A DNA stretch of 64,000 bases, taken from assembly GCF_900129845.1 (NCBI RefSeq), contig NZ_FQXB01000004.1, forward strand, positions 124,001 to 188,000, written 5' to 3'. Position 1 is the first letter of the stretch. Each line of letters starts with the position of its first letter. Below the pieces are notes generated by a model, which was given only the letters and a program-made list of their open reading frames with translations, had not been told where the DNA came from and searched no databases. The DNA comes from Cognatiyoonia sediminum (GTDB taxonomy: Bacteria > Pseudomonadota > Alphaproteobacteria > Rhodobacterales > Rhodobacteraceae). Below, one piece after another: positions 15,020 through 24,022 of this stretch. A program made the position numbers and the translations under genes.

Positions 15020-16357
15020 CTATTCTTGCAGATCGAGCGCGTTCAAGCCCTTCAGGATGTCGATCGCATAGGCCAGCTGATAGTCTTCTTCCCGCAGCTG
15101 TGCCGCCGCTTCAGCCCGTGCACGGTCTTCTTCGATCTGGCGGATTTCATCTTCTGAAAGACTGTCGTTACCAAGCGACCCCCGAAGGTCCGCTTCGGAG
15201 CGGAATTGTGGACCTTCATCCTCTTCCGCATTCGGATCAACCGGTTCACGACGAGGCTGTTCAACGATGATATCAGGCGAAATGCCAAGCGCTTGGATCG
15301 ACCGGCCCGACGGTGTGTAGTAGCGCGAGGTGGTCAAACGCATGGCGCCGTCGCCTTGCAGCGGGATCACGGTTTGAACAGATCCTTTGCCGAATGATTT
15401 GGTGCCCACTACGATGGCGCGGCGATGGTCCTGCAAGGCACCGGCGACGATTTCAGACGCGGACGCAGACCCACCATTGATCAAAACAACAATTGGCTTG
15501 CCTTCGGCCAAGTCACCCGGCGTCGCATTATAGCGTTCGCCATCCTGAGGTTCGCGACCCCGTGTCGATACGATCTCGCCAGCGTCTAGGAACGCATCAG
15601 ATACGAACACCGCTTGGTTCAGCAAGCCACCCGGATTGTTGCGAAGGTCGATGATGAATCCGTCAACATTTTCAATGCCTCCGGCCTCTTCAACCTGTTC
15701 TTTCAAACCTTCTTGAAGGTTCGGGAACGTTTGTCCGTTGAATGTCGTGACGCGGAGCACTACGGCTTTACCCTCGGTACGCGCACGCACCGCTGTCAGC
15801 TTGATCGTATCGCGAATGATGGAAACATCGAATGGCTCGATTTCTCCCTCTCGAACCACGGTAATGATAACTTCAGAACCAACTGGCCCACGCAGGAACT
15901 CAAGTGCCTCATCCAAAGTCAGACCAAGCAAACTCTCTCCATCCACAGCGGTGACGAAATCGCCCGCTTCCATACCTGCAGCGGCGGCAGGTGTGCCATC
16001 GATGGGGGAAACGACTTTCACAAAGCCATCTTCCTGAGTGACCTCAAGACCAAGCCCACCAAACTCGCCACGGGTCTGGACACGCATATCTGCTGCGTCA
16101 TCTGCCGAAAGGTAGCTCGAATGCGGATCAAGCGAAGTGAGCATTCCATTGATCGCGGCTTCGATCAATTCCTTTTCGTCCACGTCTTCAACGTAGCCTG
16201 CGCGAATACGTTCGAAGATGTCGCCAAACAGATCCAACTGCTCATAGAGTGATCCGTTTTGTGAGGCCTCTTGCGCGATAAGCGGACCGGCCACTTGAGT
16301 CGTCGTCACTAGGCCCAGAACTGCACCGCCTGCAGCGGCCATCATCAGTCTTTTCAT
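15020..16357 (-). CDS. ctpA: Carboxy-terminal processing peptidase, S41 family
   Basis: This is a periplasmic serine protease that trims C-termini of envelope proteins. The 445 residues comprise a signal peptide (about 1-28), a helical region, a PDZ domain (about 90-175, GGLGLEVTQEDGFVKVVSPIDGTPA) and the peptidase domain. It has Ser299 in GGSASASEIVAGAL and Lys324 in SFGKGSVQTV as the Ser-Lys dyad, 25 residues apart as in the family. The C-terminal 60 residues are acidic and helical. It is the last gene of an operon with envC, suggesting a joint role in cell-wall remodelling. Confidence 0.92.
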   Translation of the reverse strand: MKRLMMAAAGGAVLGLVTTTQVAGPLIAQEASQNGSLYEQLDLFGDIFERIRAGYVEDVDEKELIEAAINGMLTSLDPHSSYLSADDAADMRVQTRGEFGGLGLEVTQEDGFVKVVSPIDGTPAAAAGMEAGDFVTAVDGESLLGLTLDEALEFLRGPVGSEVIITVVREGEIEPFDVSIIRDTIKLTAVRARTEGKAVVLRVTTFNGQTFPNLQEGLKEQVEEAGGIENVDGFIIDLRNNPGGLLNQAVFVSDAFLDAGEIVSTRGREPQDGERYNATPGDLAEGKPIVVLINGGSASASEIVAGALQDHRRAIVVGTKSFGKGSVQTVIPLQGDGAMRLTTSRYYTPSGRSIQALGISPDIIVEQPRREPVDPNAEEDEGPQFRSEADLRGSLGNDSLSEDEIRQIEEDRARAEAAAQLREEDYQLAYAIDILKGLNALDLQE

Positions 16358-16370
16358 TTCGAATCCTACT

Positions 16371-17483
16371 CTAATTCATCGCAAACCAAGTGATCGGGTC
16401 CACCGGACTTTGCCCTTCTCTGACTTCAAGATAAAGGGTTTGTGTCGATGTGCCGCGATTTCCCTGATCCGTTTCACTCAAAATTTCGTCAACAACCGGC
16501 GATTGACCGCCCAAAAGCCCAATTGGAAACGCCTCTGGGATCACTTGTCCCGTTTCCGCATAGATGTCTGAAAGGCCTGCCAGAACGAACAGTATATTGG
16601 GTGCCGGTTCCAGAATAACAACATTTCCGTAATCGAGCAGGGGTCCGACAAACAGGACGGTGGCCGGCGTTGGGGATGTGATCAGCGATTTTGGTCGCGC
16701 TGCAATTTCGATTCCGGGGCGGATGAGGCCGGCGCTGTTTGGTTCGTTAAAGCCTCTTACAATTTGTCCTTGCAGCGGTAGCGACAGTGCGCCCTTTACG
16801 TCGGTGCTGTAAATCTGATTGTTCTCGACGGCGAAGGCTTCGGTCAATCCGCTTGCGAATGCGCTGAGCGTTTCGGCACTGTTGATCAGCAACCGCATCT
16901 GTTCCGGATCATCCTCGAACCGTTTGGGTAAATCGGTGCGTTGTGAGATCGCCTCGCTCAATTCCGCGCGCGCCTGCTGCGCGCCCTTCAGACCGCGATC
17001 CAACGTGTCTGCAGCGGTGTCTTGGAGCTGTTGCAAGATGGCGAGTTCTTCAAGTTCGGCTTGTAGCGCGGCGACTTCTGCCTGCAAGGTTGGTGTCACT
17101 TCTGTTGCGATCATCGCGGACCGCGCGAGATCCGTCGGGCCATTCGGATGCAGCAAAAGGGCAGGTGCGCCTGACCGTCCGAGGGTTTGCAACACACTCA
17201 GCAACCGCGCGACGTCGGTTTCTTTGGCGTCGAGCCTGTTTTGCAAATTGCGGCGTGCGATGGCCGCGTCGCGCAATCCGGCGCGCATCGCGATAAGGCC
17301 TTCTTCATACGCACGGACAGTCACGGTGAGCGCGGCTACACGGTCTCGCGCCCCTTCGGCACTGGCAAGGCGCGCGGAGGCGTCATCGAGCAACTTCACA
17401 GCATCCAATGCCGTCGCGCTTGACTGTGCTAGGCCGAGGTGCGGCCACCATAGCAAGCAGGCAAGAACGCAGGCGCGGATCAT
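16371..17483 (-). CDS. envC: EnvC-like degenerate LytM (M23) murein hydrolase activator
   Basis: This 370-residue periplasmic protein has a signal peptide (1-19), a long coiled coil (about 25-215, rich in Ala, Leu, Glu, Arg) and a C-terminal LytM domain (about 240-370). The zinc ligands of active M23 peptidases are gone: HxGIDIAA is RPGIEIAA (Arg256, Glu259) and HLHFEVR is TLYLEVR (Thr349, Tyr351). That is the state of EnvC and NlpD, which switch on N-acetylmuramyl-L-alanine amidases at division. It starts inside the gpmI stop (ATGA overlap). Confidence 0.82.
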   Translation of the reverse strand: MIRACVLACLLWWPHLGLAQSSATALDAVKLLDDASARLASAEGARDRVAALTVTVRAYEEGLIAMRAGLRDAAIARRNLQNRLDAKETDVARLLSVLQTLGRSGAPALLLHPNGPTDLARSAMIATEVTPTLQAEVAALQAELEELAILQQLQDTAADTLDRGLKGAQQARAELSEAISQRTDLPKRFEDDPEQMRLLINSAETLSAFASGLTEAFAVENNQIYSTDVKGALSLPLQGQIVRGFNEPNSAGLIRPGIEIAARPKSLITSPTPATVLFVGPLLDYGNVVILEPAPNILFVLAGLSDIYAETGQVIPEAFPIGLLGGQSPVVDEILSETDQGNRGTSTQTLYLEVREGQSPVDPITWFAMN

Positions 17484-18997
17484 TTGATCAACAAACTCTG
17501 GCCGGTCATCTCGGGCGGTTGAGGAAGGTCCATCAACTCAAGGATGGTTGGCGCGAGGTCGGCCAATCTTCCGTCCCGCAGCCCAATGACATTGTCTGCG
17601 CCGACAATCGTGACAGGCACTGGATTGGTGGTGTGCGCTGTATGCGGTCCGCCCGTTTCGGGATCGATCATAGTTTCACAGTTGCCGTGATCTGCTGTGA
17701 TGATCATCGCACCACCTGCTTTGTCGAGCGCTTCGAGCACTTTGCCCAATCCGGCGTCAACCGCCTCACAAGCGGCAATTGCTGCGTTCAAGTCGCCTGT
17801 ATGACCAACCATATCTGGGTTAGCAAAATTGGTGACGATTAGGTCGTAACCTTTTTCGATTGCCGCCACGAAAGCATCCGTCACTTCGCCTGCCGACATT
17901 TCAGGTTGCAGATCATAGGTCGCGACCTTTGGGGACTTCGGCATAAACCGATCTTCTCCATCATACGGGGTTTCTACGCCACCGTTCAGGAAGAAAGTCA
18001 CATGCGGATACTTCTCTGTTTCTGCCAGTCTGAATTGGGTTTTCCCATGTTTGGCAACCCATTCGCCCAAAGTGTTCTTGATGTCCCGCTTTGGGAAAAC
18101 GGTTTCGTACCAAGCGTTATGCGTATCCGAATATTCGACCATCCCGAGCCGAGACGCGAGCGGCGGCAAGGCGCGTTCAAATCCTTCAAAATCAGGATTG
18201 CCCATCGCTGCGAGAATCTCACGCGCACGGTCAGATCGGAAGTTCAGACAGAACACCCCGTCGCCTTCTGTGATGCCTGCATACCCAGCGATAACCGTAG
18301 CCTCGATAAATTCATCGGTTTGGCCTGCAGCATAGGCAGCTTCAATTGCGTTGCCTGCGGTGGCAGCGGTTGCACCCTGGCCAAGAACGATAGCGTTGAA
18401 CGCCTGTTCCACTCGTTCCCAACGATTGTCGCGATCAAGGGCGTAGTACCGACCGATGACAGTCCCAATACGGGCGCTTGATGGCAAGTTGGCTTCAATC
18501 GTTTTTAAATAGTCCAAAGCCGAAGAAGGTGCGACGTCGCGGCCATCTGTGATCGCGTGAACAACCGAAGGCACGCCCGCTGCATCCATCACTTTTAACG
18601 TCGCGATCAGATGATCAAGATGCCCGTGCACTCCGCCGTCAGATATGACGCCCATCAGATGCGCCGTTCCGCCGCTCTCTTTCAAAACTGAGATGAACCT
18701 TTGCAGCGCCTCCGCCTCGCCATAGCTGCCGTCTTCGATGGCGAGATCAATTTGGCCGAGGTCCATAGCGACAACGCGGCCTGCACCAATGTTCGTATGC
18801 CCAACTTCTGAATTTCCCATTTGGCCCGCCGGCAGACCGGCATCGCGCCCATGGGTCAATAACTGCGCCATCGGGCAGGTCCGAGCGACTTGATCCAAGT
18901 TCGGTGTCTTGGCAAGGAATGGCGCGTTACCCTCAGTCTCTTCGCGCTTACCCCAGCCGTCCAAGATACATAGTACAACGGGTTTCGGGGTGGTCAT
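17480..18997 (-). CDS. gpmI: 2,3-bisphosphoglycerate-independent phosphoglycerate mutase
   Basis: This enzyme interconverts 3- and 2-phosphoglycerate in glycolysis and gluconeogenesis with two manganese ions. Its 505 residues show the alkaline-phosphatase-fold marks: LCILDGWG, the phosphorylated Ser63 in GQMGNSEVGHTNIGAG, ITDGRDVAPSSA, GRYYALDRDNRWER, NFANPDMVGHTG and ITADHGNCE. The ATG at 18997 is chosen because GGAG lies about 7 nt upstream; longer starts add residues that relatives lack. It is embedded in the rsfS-rlmH-gpmI-envC-ctpA run. Confidence 0.94.
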   Translation of the reverse strand: MTTPKPVVLCILDGWGKREETEGNAPFLAKTPNLDQVARTCPMAQLLTHGRDAGLPAGQMGNSEVGHTNIGAGRVVAMDLGQIDLAIEDGSYGEAEALQRFISVLKESGGTAHLMGVISDGGVHGHLDHLIATLKVMDAAGVPSVVHAITDGRDVAPSSALDYLKTIEANLPSSARIGTVIGRYYALDRDNRWERVEQAFNAIVLGQGATAATAGNAIEAAYAAGQTDEFIEATVIAGYAGITEGDGVFCLNFRSDRAREILAAMGNPDFEGFERALPPLASRLGMVEYSDTHNAWYETVFPKRDIKNTLGEWVAKHGKTQFRLAETEKYPHVTFFLNGGVETPYDGEDRFMPKSPKVATYDLQPEMSAGEVTDAFVAAIEKGYDLIVTNFANPDMVGHTGDLNAAIAACEAVDAGLGKVLEALDKAGGAMIITADHGNCETMIDPETGGPHTAHTTNPVPVTIVGADNVIGLRDGRLADLAPTILELMDLPQPPEMTGQSLLIK

Positions 18998-19065
18998 TGG
19001 GCGCTCCATTCTTGTGTCGGCCACTTCCTAACGCGTTCGGCCTCGGATCAAAACCGGCAATTGAG

Positions 19066-19536
19066 CTACGAGCGGTGATAGGGCGCCCCAGTGGCGATCG
19101 ATGCGGCGCGGTAAAGTTGTTCTGCCAGCATCACGCGCACCAGCTTGTGCGGCCAGACCATTTTGCCCAATGAGATTGAAAAATCGGCCTCGGCGCGCAA
19201 GCTGGGATCAATCCCATCCGCGCCGCCAATCACAAAGGCTGTATCGCGTCCCTGATCGGCCCATTTCGTCATTTGGCTGGCAAATTCAGGCGAGGTGAGG
19301 AGCTTACCGCGCTCGTCCATAGTGACGATCAGCGCGCCGTTTGGAATGGCCTTACGCAGCAGCTTTGCTTCTTCTGCCATACCGAGGCTTCTCTTATCAT
19401 CGGCCTCAGTTTCGCCAGTAAACTGCCAGCCAAGCTGACGCCCGGTTTGCGCAAACCGTTTGAGGTAATCGTCGGTCAGCACGCGTTCTTCGCTGCGGGC
19501 GCCAAGTTTGCCAATCGCGCTGAATGAAACCTTCAT
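19066..19536 (-). CDS. rlmH: 23S rRNA (pseudouridine1915-N3)-methyltransferase
   Basis: This SPOUT-class methyltransferase modifies pseudouridine 1915 of 23S rRNA on the assembled ribosome. The 156 residues carry the knot motifs MDERGKLLTSPEFA, FVIGGADG, SLGKMVWPHKLVRVMLAEQLYRA and the terminal PYHRS. The ATG at 19536 shares one base with the rsfS stop (TGATG), so translation is coupled. Confidence 0.93.
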   Translation of the reverse strand: MKVSFSAIGKLGARSEERVLTDDYLKRFAQTGRQLGWQFTGETEADDKRSLGMAEEAKLLRKAIPNGALIVTMDERGKLLTSPEFASQMTKWADQGRDTAFVIGGADGIDPSLRAEADFSISLGKMVWPHKLVRVMLAEQLYRAASIATGAPYHRS

Positions 19537-19964
19537 CAGGTGCTTGCGACAGCACCCGTGGCTGGCATCCACATTTTCTCAAGCTGGTAGAATTCCCGAA
19601 CTTCGGGGCGGAAAATGTGGACGATCACATCGCCGGTGTCGATCAAAACCCAATCGCCGGCATCTTTGCCTTCGATTTTCGAGATCACGCCAAAGGTTTG
19701 TTTTACCCGTTCGACAAGCTTTTCAGCGATCGACGCGACCTGACGCGAAGACCGACCGCTCGCGATGACCATATAATCGCCCATCTCAGACTTGCCGCGC
19801 AGTTCAATCTGAACGACATCTTCGGCTTTGTCGTCATCAAGGGATTTCAGGATGGCCGCCAGGAGCTTTTCGCTCGTGACGTCTTGCGGTGTCAGTTCCA
19901 TTTCTGATCCGCTTTTGGCAGGGGAGTCTGCCACGCTGGAAAGAGACAGTGCATTGTCCTCCAT
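19536..19964 (-). CDS. rsfS: Ribosomal silencing factor RsfS
   Basis: This protein binds uL14 and blocks subunit joining under starvation. The 142 residues contain the conserved DKAEDVVQIELRGKSEMGDYMVIASGRSSRQVASIAEKLVE and GDWVLIDTGDVIVHIFRPEVREFYQLEKMW. The first 20 or so residues are low-complexity; an internal ATG at 19901 would give a protein closer to the usual length, so the start is uncertain. It is the first gene of the minus-strand operon. Confidence 0.9.
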   Translation of the reverse strand: MEDNALSLSSVADSPAKSGSEMELTPQDVTSEKLLAAILKSLDDDKAEDVVQIELRGKSEMGDYMVIASGRSSRQVASIAEKLVERVKQTFGVISKIEGKDAGDWVLIDTGDVIVHIFRPEVREFYQLEKMWMPATGAVAST

Positions 19965-20063
19965 ATGGGTTTGTGGGTCTCTGCCCGACTAGGATATCTC
20001 AAGGATAGCAACGCTCTTATGACAATTCAACATGGGCACCAGTTTGTGACCCCATGTCACGCC

Positions 20064-20096
20064 AAAAACCGCTGTCCCGATTAGGGAAGCGGTTTT
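20064..20096. terminator. Bidirectional-looking terminator downstream of the small membrane gene
   Basis: The stem AAAACCGCT (20065-20073) with AGCGGTTTT (20087-20095) contains an inner CCC/GGG pairing and has T-rich ends on both strands. It lies about 33 bp past the stop of the 20128-20334 gene and reads in its direction. Confidence 0.65.
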
Positions 20097-20127
20097 GTCT
20101 TCAAAACTCACCTTTCTAAGAGGTGGG

Positions 20128-20334
20128 TTATTCGGCTGGCGGCATGTGGGACTGAACACGACGCGAATAGAACGAAACGTCCTTATCGCCACGAATCCAA
20201 TCGGCAAGCTTAGCCCGCGTCAGGGGCCATTCCTTTGGTAAGAAACGTCCGAATTTATAGGTCCACCACACAAAAACACCAGCACCAGCAACAAGACCAA
20301 CGAAATATCCGGACACAAAAGTCGAGATTTCCAT
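20128..20334 (-). CDS. Small single-span membrane protein of unknown function
   Basis: This 68-residue protein has one transmembrane helix (about 4-27, FVSGYFVGLVAGAGVFVWWTYKF) followed by a basic cytosolic tail (RFLPKEWPLTRAKLADWIRGDKDVSFYSRR). I do not recognise the family. Support for a real gene is the coherent membrane topology, its own downstream terminator and a position between two operons. It is probably monocistronic. Confidence 0.6.
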   Translation of the reverse strand: MEISTFVSGYFVGLVAGAGVFVWWTYKFGRFLPKEWPLTRAKLADWIRGDKDVSFYSRRVQSHMPPAE

Positions 20335-20758
20335 TTAGTACTCCATATGACAGCAACATCGGCGCAATCGCACCTTCGTTGGTTAATATGTCGTCTACCA
20401 ATGTGACCGGTGAATGATTGAATTAAGGCAAAATTTGAGCAAACGCGTCGAAACACCAAGTCTTGCCCCCATTTGCTTATATGTTTGCAACCCTAGGTGT
20501 CGGCATCCTCAAAAATTGCTCGCGGCGTTATGATTCCTGTCAGGCCGCGACTCAGAAGCCTTTTATCCTAGACTTGCGAGACTCAGCCCAGCGGTATATC
20601 CGGCATGCTATGACGATGATTTTTGACATGGACGACCGCGCGCGCCTGCCTTGGCGGTTTTATGGTGCGACCTGCACTGTTCTCGCACGTCTATGATTGC
20701 GGGGCGCTGATGCCCTGATTCCGAATGCCCCCAAATTTAAACAAAATGGGAGAGGACG
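20335..20758. other. Intergenic region upstream of leuC
   Basis: These 424 bases contain a hairpin (CGCGGC at 20521-20526, GCCGCG at 20544-20549) and GGGAGAGGA as the leuC ribosome binding site. A leucine-rich leader peptide is not visible; an 18-codon ORF at 20662-20718 has only two leucines. No convincing promoter hexamers were found. Confidence 0.5.
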
Positions 20759-22165
20759 ATGTCCCCCAAAACACTCTATGATAAGATCTGGGATGCGCAT
20801 GTTGCGCATGAAGCAGAAGACGGCACATGTCTTTTGTATATTGACCGGCACTTGGTCCACGAAGTGACCAGCCCGCAGGCATTTGAAGGCTTGCGGATGG
20901 CAGGCCGTAAGGTCCACGCGCCGGATAAGACAATCGCTGTGCCAGACCACAACGTGCCAACAACTCTCGGTCGCGATAATCCGGAGACGATGCCAGAAGA
21001 CAGCCGCATTCAGGTGGCTGCACTTGATACAAACGCAAAAGAGTTCGGTATTCACTACTATCCTGTGAATGATGTCCGTCAGGGGATCGTGCACATTGTT
21101 GGGCCGGAGCAGGGTTGGACCTTGCCCGGAATGACTGTTGTATGTGGTGACAGTCACACCGCGACGCATGGGGCCTTCGGTGCCTTGGCACACGGCATTG
21201 GGACGTCCGAGGTGGAACACGTTCTGGCGACCCAGACGTTGATCCAGAAGAAATCCAAGAACATGAAGGTTGAGATCACCGGTTCTTTGCGCCCAGGCGT
21301 GACCGCGAAAGACATTACTCTTTCGGTGATCGGTGAAACTGGCACTGCTGGCGGTACTGGCTACGTCATCGAATATTGCGGTCAAGCGATCCGCGAATTG
21401 TCGATGGAAGGCCGTATGACCGTCTGCAACATGGCAATCGAAGGCGGCGCGCGCGCTGGTTTGATTGCGCCAGATGAAACAACCTTTGAATACTGTAAAG
21501 GTCGCCCTCATGCGCCGAAGGGCGCTGAGTGGGAAGCTGCTGAAGCGTGGTGGCGGACACTTTATTCCGATGACGATGCGCATTGGGATAAGGTCATCAC
21601 CATCAAAGGCGAAGACATCGCACCCGTTGTGACATGGGGCACCTCGCCTGAGGATGTTCTTCCAATTACTGCGAATGTTCCGTCAGCCGATGATTTCGAA
21701 GGTGGCAAGGTCGGAGCGGCGCAGCGTTCGTTGGATTACATGGGACTGACACCTGGTACGCCGCTTTCTGAAATTGAGATTGATACGGTGTTTATCGGAT
21801 CCTGCACGAACGGCCGGATTGAAGACCTCCGTGCAGCGGCCGAGATTTTGAAGGGCAAGAAAATCAAAGACGGCCTGCGAGCTATGGTTGTTCCAGGCTC
21901 TGGTTTGGTACGGGCGCAGGCGGAATACGAAGGTCTTGCTGACATCTTCAAGGAGGCCGGTTTCGAATGGCGCCTTGCGGGCTGTTCCATGTGTCTGGCG
22001 ATGAACCCGGATCAGTTGGCCGAAGACGAGCGTTGCGCGTCGACCTCCAACAGGAACTTCGAAGGGCGTCAGGGCTATAAGGGCCGGACGCATCTTGTCT
22101 CACCGGGAATGGCAGCGGCTGCTGCGATCACAGGTAAACTCACTGACGTGCGGGAGATGATGTAA
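20759..22165 (+). CDS. leuC: 3-isopropylmalate dehydratase large subunit
   Basis: This aconitase-family subunit, with LeuD, isomerises 2- to 3-isopropylmalate in leucine synthesis. Its 468 residues show the [4Fe-4S] ligands in FIGSCTNGR and [10 protein letters not shown], the [27 protein letters not shown] block and the C-terminal [10 protein letters not shown] with [16 protein letters not shown] strong GGGAGAGGA ribosome binding site precedes the ATG. The stop overlaps the leuD start by one base (TAATG). Confidence 0.96.
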   Translation: MSPKTLYDKIWDAHVAHEAEDGTCLLYIDRHLVHEVTSPQAFEGLRMAGRKVHAPDKTIAVPDHNVPTTLGRDNPETMPEDSRIQVAALDTNAKEFGIHYYPVNDVRQGIVHIVGPEQGWTLPGMTVVCGDSHTATHGAFGALAHGIGTSEVEHVLATQTLIQKKSKNMKVEITGSLRPGVTAKDITLSVIGETGTAGGTGYVIEYCGQAIRELSMEGRMTVCNMAIEGGARAGLIAPDETTFEYCKGRPHAPKGAEWEAAEAWWRTLYSDDDAHWDKVITIKGEDIAPVVTWGTSPEDVLPITANVPSADDFEGGKVGAAQRSLDYMGLTPGTPLSEIEIDTVFIGSCTNGRIEDLRAAAEILKGKKIKDGLRAMVVPGSGLVRAQAEYEGLADIFKEAGFEWRLAGCSMCLAMNPDQLAEDERCASTSNRNFEGRQGYKGRTHLVSPGMAAAAAITGKLTDVREMM

Positions 22166-22770
22166 TGGAAAAGTTTGAAAAACTCAGCGGGATCGCGGCA
22201 CCAATGCCATTGGTGAATATCGACACCGATATGATCATCCCAAAACAGTTCCTCAAAACGATCAAACGCTCTGGTTTGGGTGTGAACCTCTTTGATGAGA
22301 TGCGCTATGATCGTGAAGGCAACGAAATTGCGGATTTCGTGCTGAACAAACAGCAATATCGTGAGGCCGAGATTTTGGTCGCTGGCGATAACTTTGGCTG
22401 CGGCTCTTCGAGGGAACACGCGCCTTGGGCGATCAAGGATTTCGGCATCCGCTGCGTGATCTCCACAAGCTTTGCCGACATCTTTTACAATAACTGCTTC
22501 AAGAACGGCATCCTGCCGATTGTCCTGCCGCAAGAGCAGGTCGATGTGCTGATGGCAGATGCTGATAAAGGTGCAAATGCGCGGATCGAAGTGGATTTGG
22601 AAGCACAGACTGTAACGGCATCTGACGGGACAGCGTTTTCCTTTGAAGTCGACAGCTTCAAGAAGCATTGCTTGTTGAACGGTTTCGACGACATCGGATT
22701 AACGATGGAAAAATCGGGCTCGATCGCAAGCTTTGAGGCAGAAGCGGCCGCAGCCCGTCCTTGGGTCTAA
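22165..22770 (+). CDS. leuD: 3-isopropylmalate dehydratase small subunit
   Basis: This is the swivel-domain partner of LeuC. Its 201 residues include [17 protein letters not shown], the substrate-recognition [17 protein letters not shown] and [19 protein letters not shown]. It is translationally coupled to leuC by a one-base overlap and followed by a stem-loop terminator. Confidence 0.96.
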   Translation: MEKFEKLSGIAAPMPLVNIDTDMIIPKQFLKTIKRSGLGVNLFDEMRYDREGNEIADFVLNKQQYREAEILVAGDNFGCGSSREHAPWAIKDFGIRCVISTSFADIFYNNCFKNGILPIVLPQEQVDVLMADADKGANARIEVDLEAQTVTASDGTAFSFEVDSFKKHCLLNGFDDIGLTMEKSGSIASFEAEAAAARPWV

Positions 22771-23182
22771 CAAAATCTGGTCTGCGACTCGCCAAAACGG
22801 GTCGCAGATTTCTGCCTGATTTTAGGCCTGGGCCGCCCAATTTCCGGAGAAACCAAAGAACAATAGGGCGCAATCCGCAAAATTGCTTCTATTTTTGGAA
22901 CCAGTGCCATTTCAATATCTGGTTCAGAAAAGCCCCCAATACCAACATGTTGTGTGTTCACCCAAGGGAGACACATGGTTGTGCCGAAATGGTTGCAATG
23001 CTGCACCACCATTGTCCCAAAACTGCCTTGTTTTTTTCGTGAAAATTAACCCGCACTTGCGAGGATTTCTGAAAGTGGGCAGAAATATGACAACAATGAG
23101 GCAACCGGACAAAAAGCGCCGGATCAATTCGGGACAAAGGCTCGGCAACGTATCGTGTCTGCCCGGGAAGAGGGTTTAAGCA
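22771..23182. other. Intergenic region after leuD
   Basis: It begins with the leuD stem-loop. A 30-codon ATG ORF (23087-23179) runs to 3 bp before the next gene but shows no recognisable product. Otherwise I see no gene or RNA. The GTG start of the next gene has GGGAAGAGGG upstream. Confidence 0.45.
22781..22812 (+). terminator. Stem-loop terminator of leuCD
   Basis: TCTGCGACTCG and CGGGTCGCAGA pair across CCAAAA, followed by TTTCTG, 10 bp past the leuD stop. The T tract is short. Confidence 0.6.
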
Positions 23183-24022
23183 GTGTTCTCGCGACTGCCA
23201 GGTGCACTATTTCGTGCGTTTCTCGTGGTGCTACTGATCGTGGTACCATCGGTGTTCTTGCCCTTGGCAAGCTCCGACGGATCTCTGGTGGTCTTGTTGA
23301 TTGCAATGTGTGCTGCGTTCTTCACCTTGGTTGAATACGCAGGCGCCAGCCCAAGCATTGTCGAGTTTCGTGATGCTCCGCCGTTCAATCGCATTCGTTT
23401 TTTCGCGCTTTTCATCACAGTCGGAATCCTCAGCGTTGTCTTGAGTGACGCCGTACAGACGAACTTGGCCGCGCAATTACTTGAGGTTCTCGGACAGAGG
23501 ATTGGGGAGTCGATGGATTTCCCATTCTCACCGGTGCGTCTTTTGGTTCTTATGATGCCGCCAGACACCAATGCAGCCACCATCGAAGCACTGCGCATGT
23601 CGGGTGGTTTGGCTTATCTGATCTCGCTGCTTTCGATTGCGATCTTCGTTATCATGCTTCGCCTGAAGCGATGGCCACGTCGTAGTGGGACATTTAATGT
23701 CTGGGTCAACCTTCCAAGATTTGACCCAACTGCAGGTGGGGACGTTGTCGCGCGGCTGAATAAAGACAGCGGCGTTAACCTAATTTTAGGGTTCCTGCTG
23801 CCCTTTGTGATCCCAGCTGTTGTGAAGCTGGTGACGCTCTTTGGTGGCTCGGTCAACATCAGCAACCCGCAAACGATGTTGTGGATGATCACCGCATGGG
23901 CCTTCCTTCCTGCAAGCCTTCTGATGCGTGGCGTGGCGCTCAACAGAGTTGCGCAGCTGATCCATACTCAGCGCAAAAAGGCATACGCACAGGCTGTTTC
24001 CGACGGTATGCTGCCGGCCTAG
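23183..24022 (+). CDS. Multi-span membrane protein of unknown function
   Basis: This 279-residue protein has about six hydrophobic segments (near 10-30, 33-50, 73-90, 133-160, 195-220 and 232-252). I do not recognise a family. A polar stretch between segments contains WVNLPRFDPTAGGDVVARLNKDSGVN. The start is GTG at 23183, 7-8 bp after GGGAAGAGGG. It is followed by, and overlaps, a secreted EEP-fold protein, and the two probably form one transcription unit within the leuCD-leuB interval. Confidence 0.7.
   Translation: MFSRLPGALFRAFLVVLLIVVPSVFLPLASSDGSLVVLLIAMCAAFFTLVEYAGASPSIVEFRDAPPFNRIRFFALFITVGILSVVLSDAVQTNLAAQLLEVLGQRIGESMDFPFSPVRLLVLMMPPDTNAATIEALRMSGGLAYLISLLSIAIFVIMLRLKRWPRRSGTFNVWVNLPRFDPTAGGDVVARLNKDSGVNLILGFLLPFVIPAVVKLVTLFGGSVNISNPQTMLWMITAWAFLPASLLMRGVALNRVAQLIHTQRKKAYAQAVSDGMLPA

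Noticed and set aside
20662-20718. An 18-codon ORF as leucine leader peptide for leuCD
   Set aside because: It has only two leucine codons, and I see no clear antiterminator/terminator pair between it and leuC.
20660-21583. A 307-codon minus-strand frame opposite leuC
   Set aside because: No motif, and leuC occupies the other strand with every iron-sulphur ligand.
23087-23179. A 30-codon ORF just upstream of the 23183 membrane protein
   Set aside because: It is short and basic with no recognised product; nothing besides an open frame supports it.
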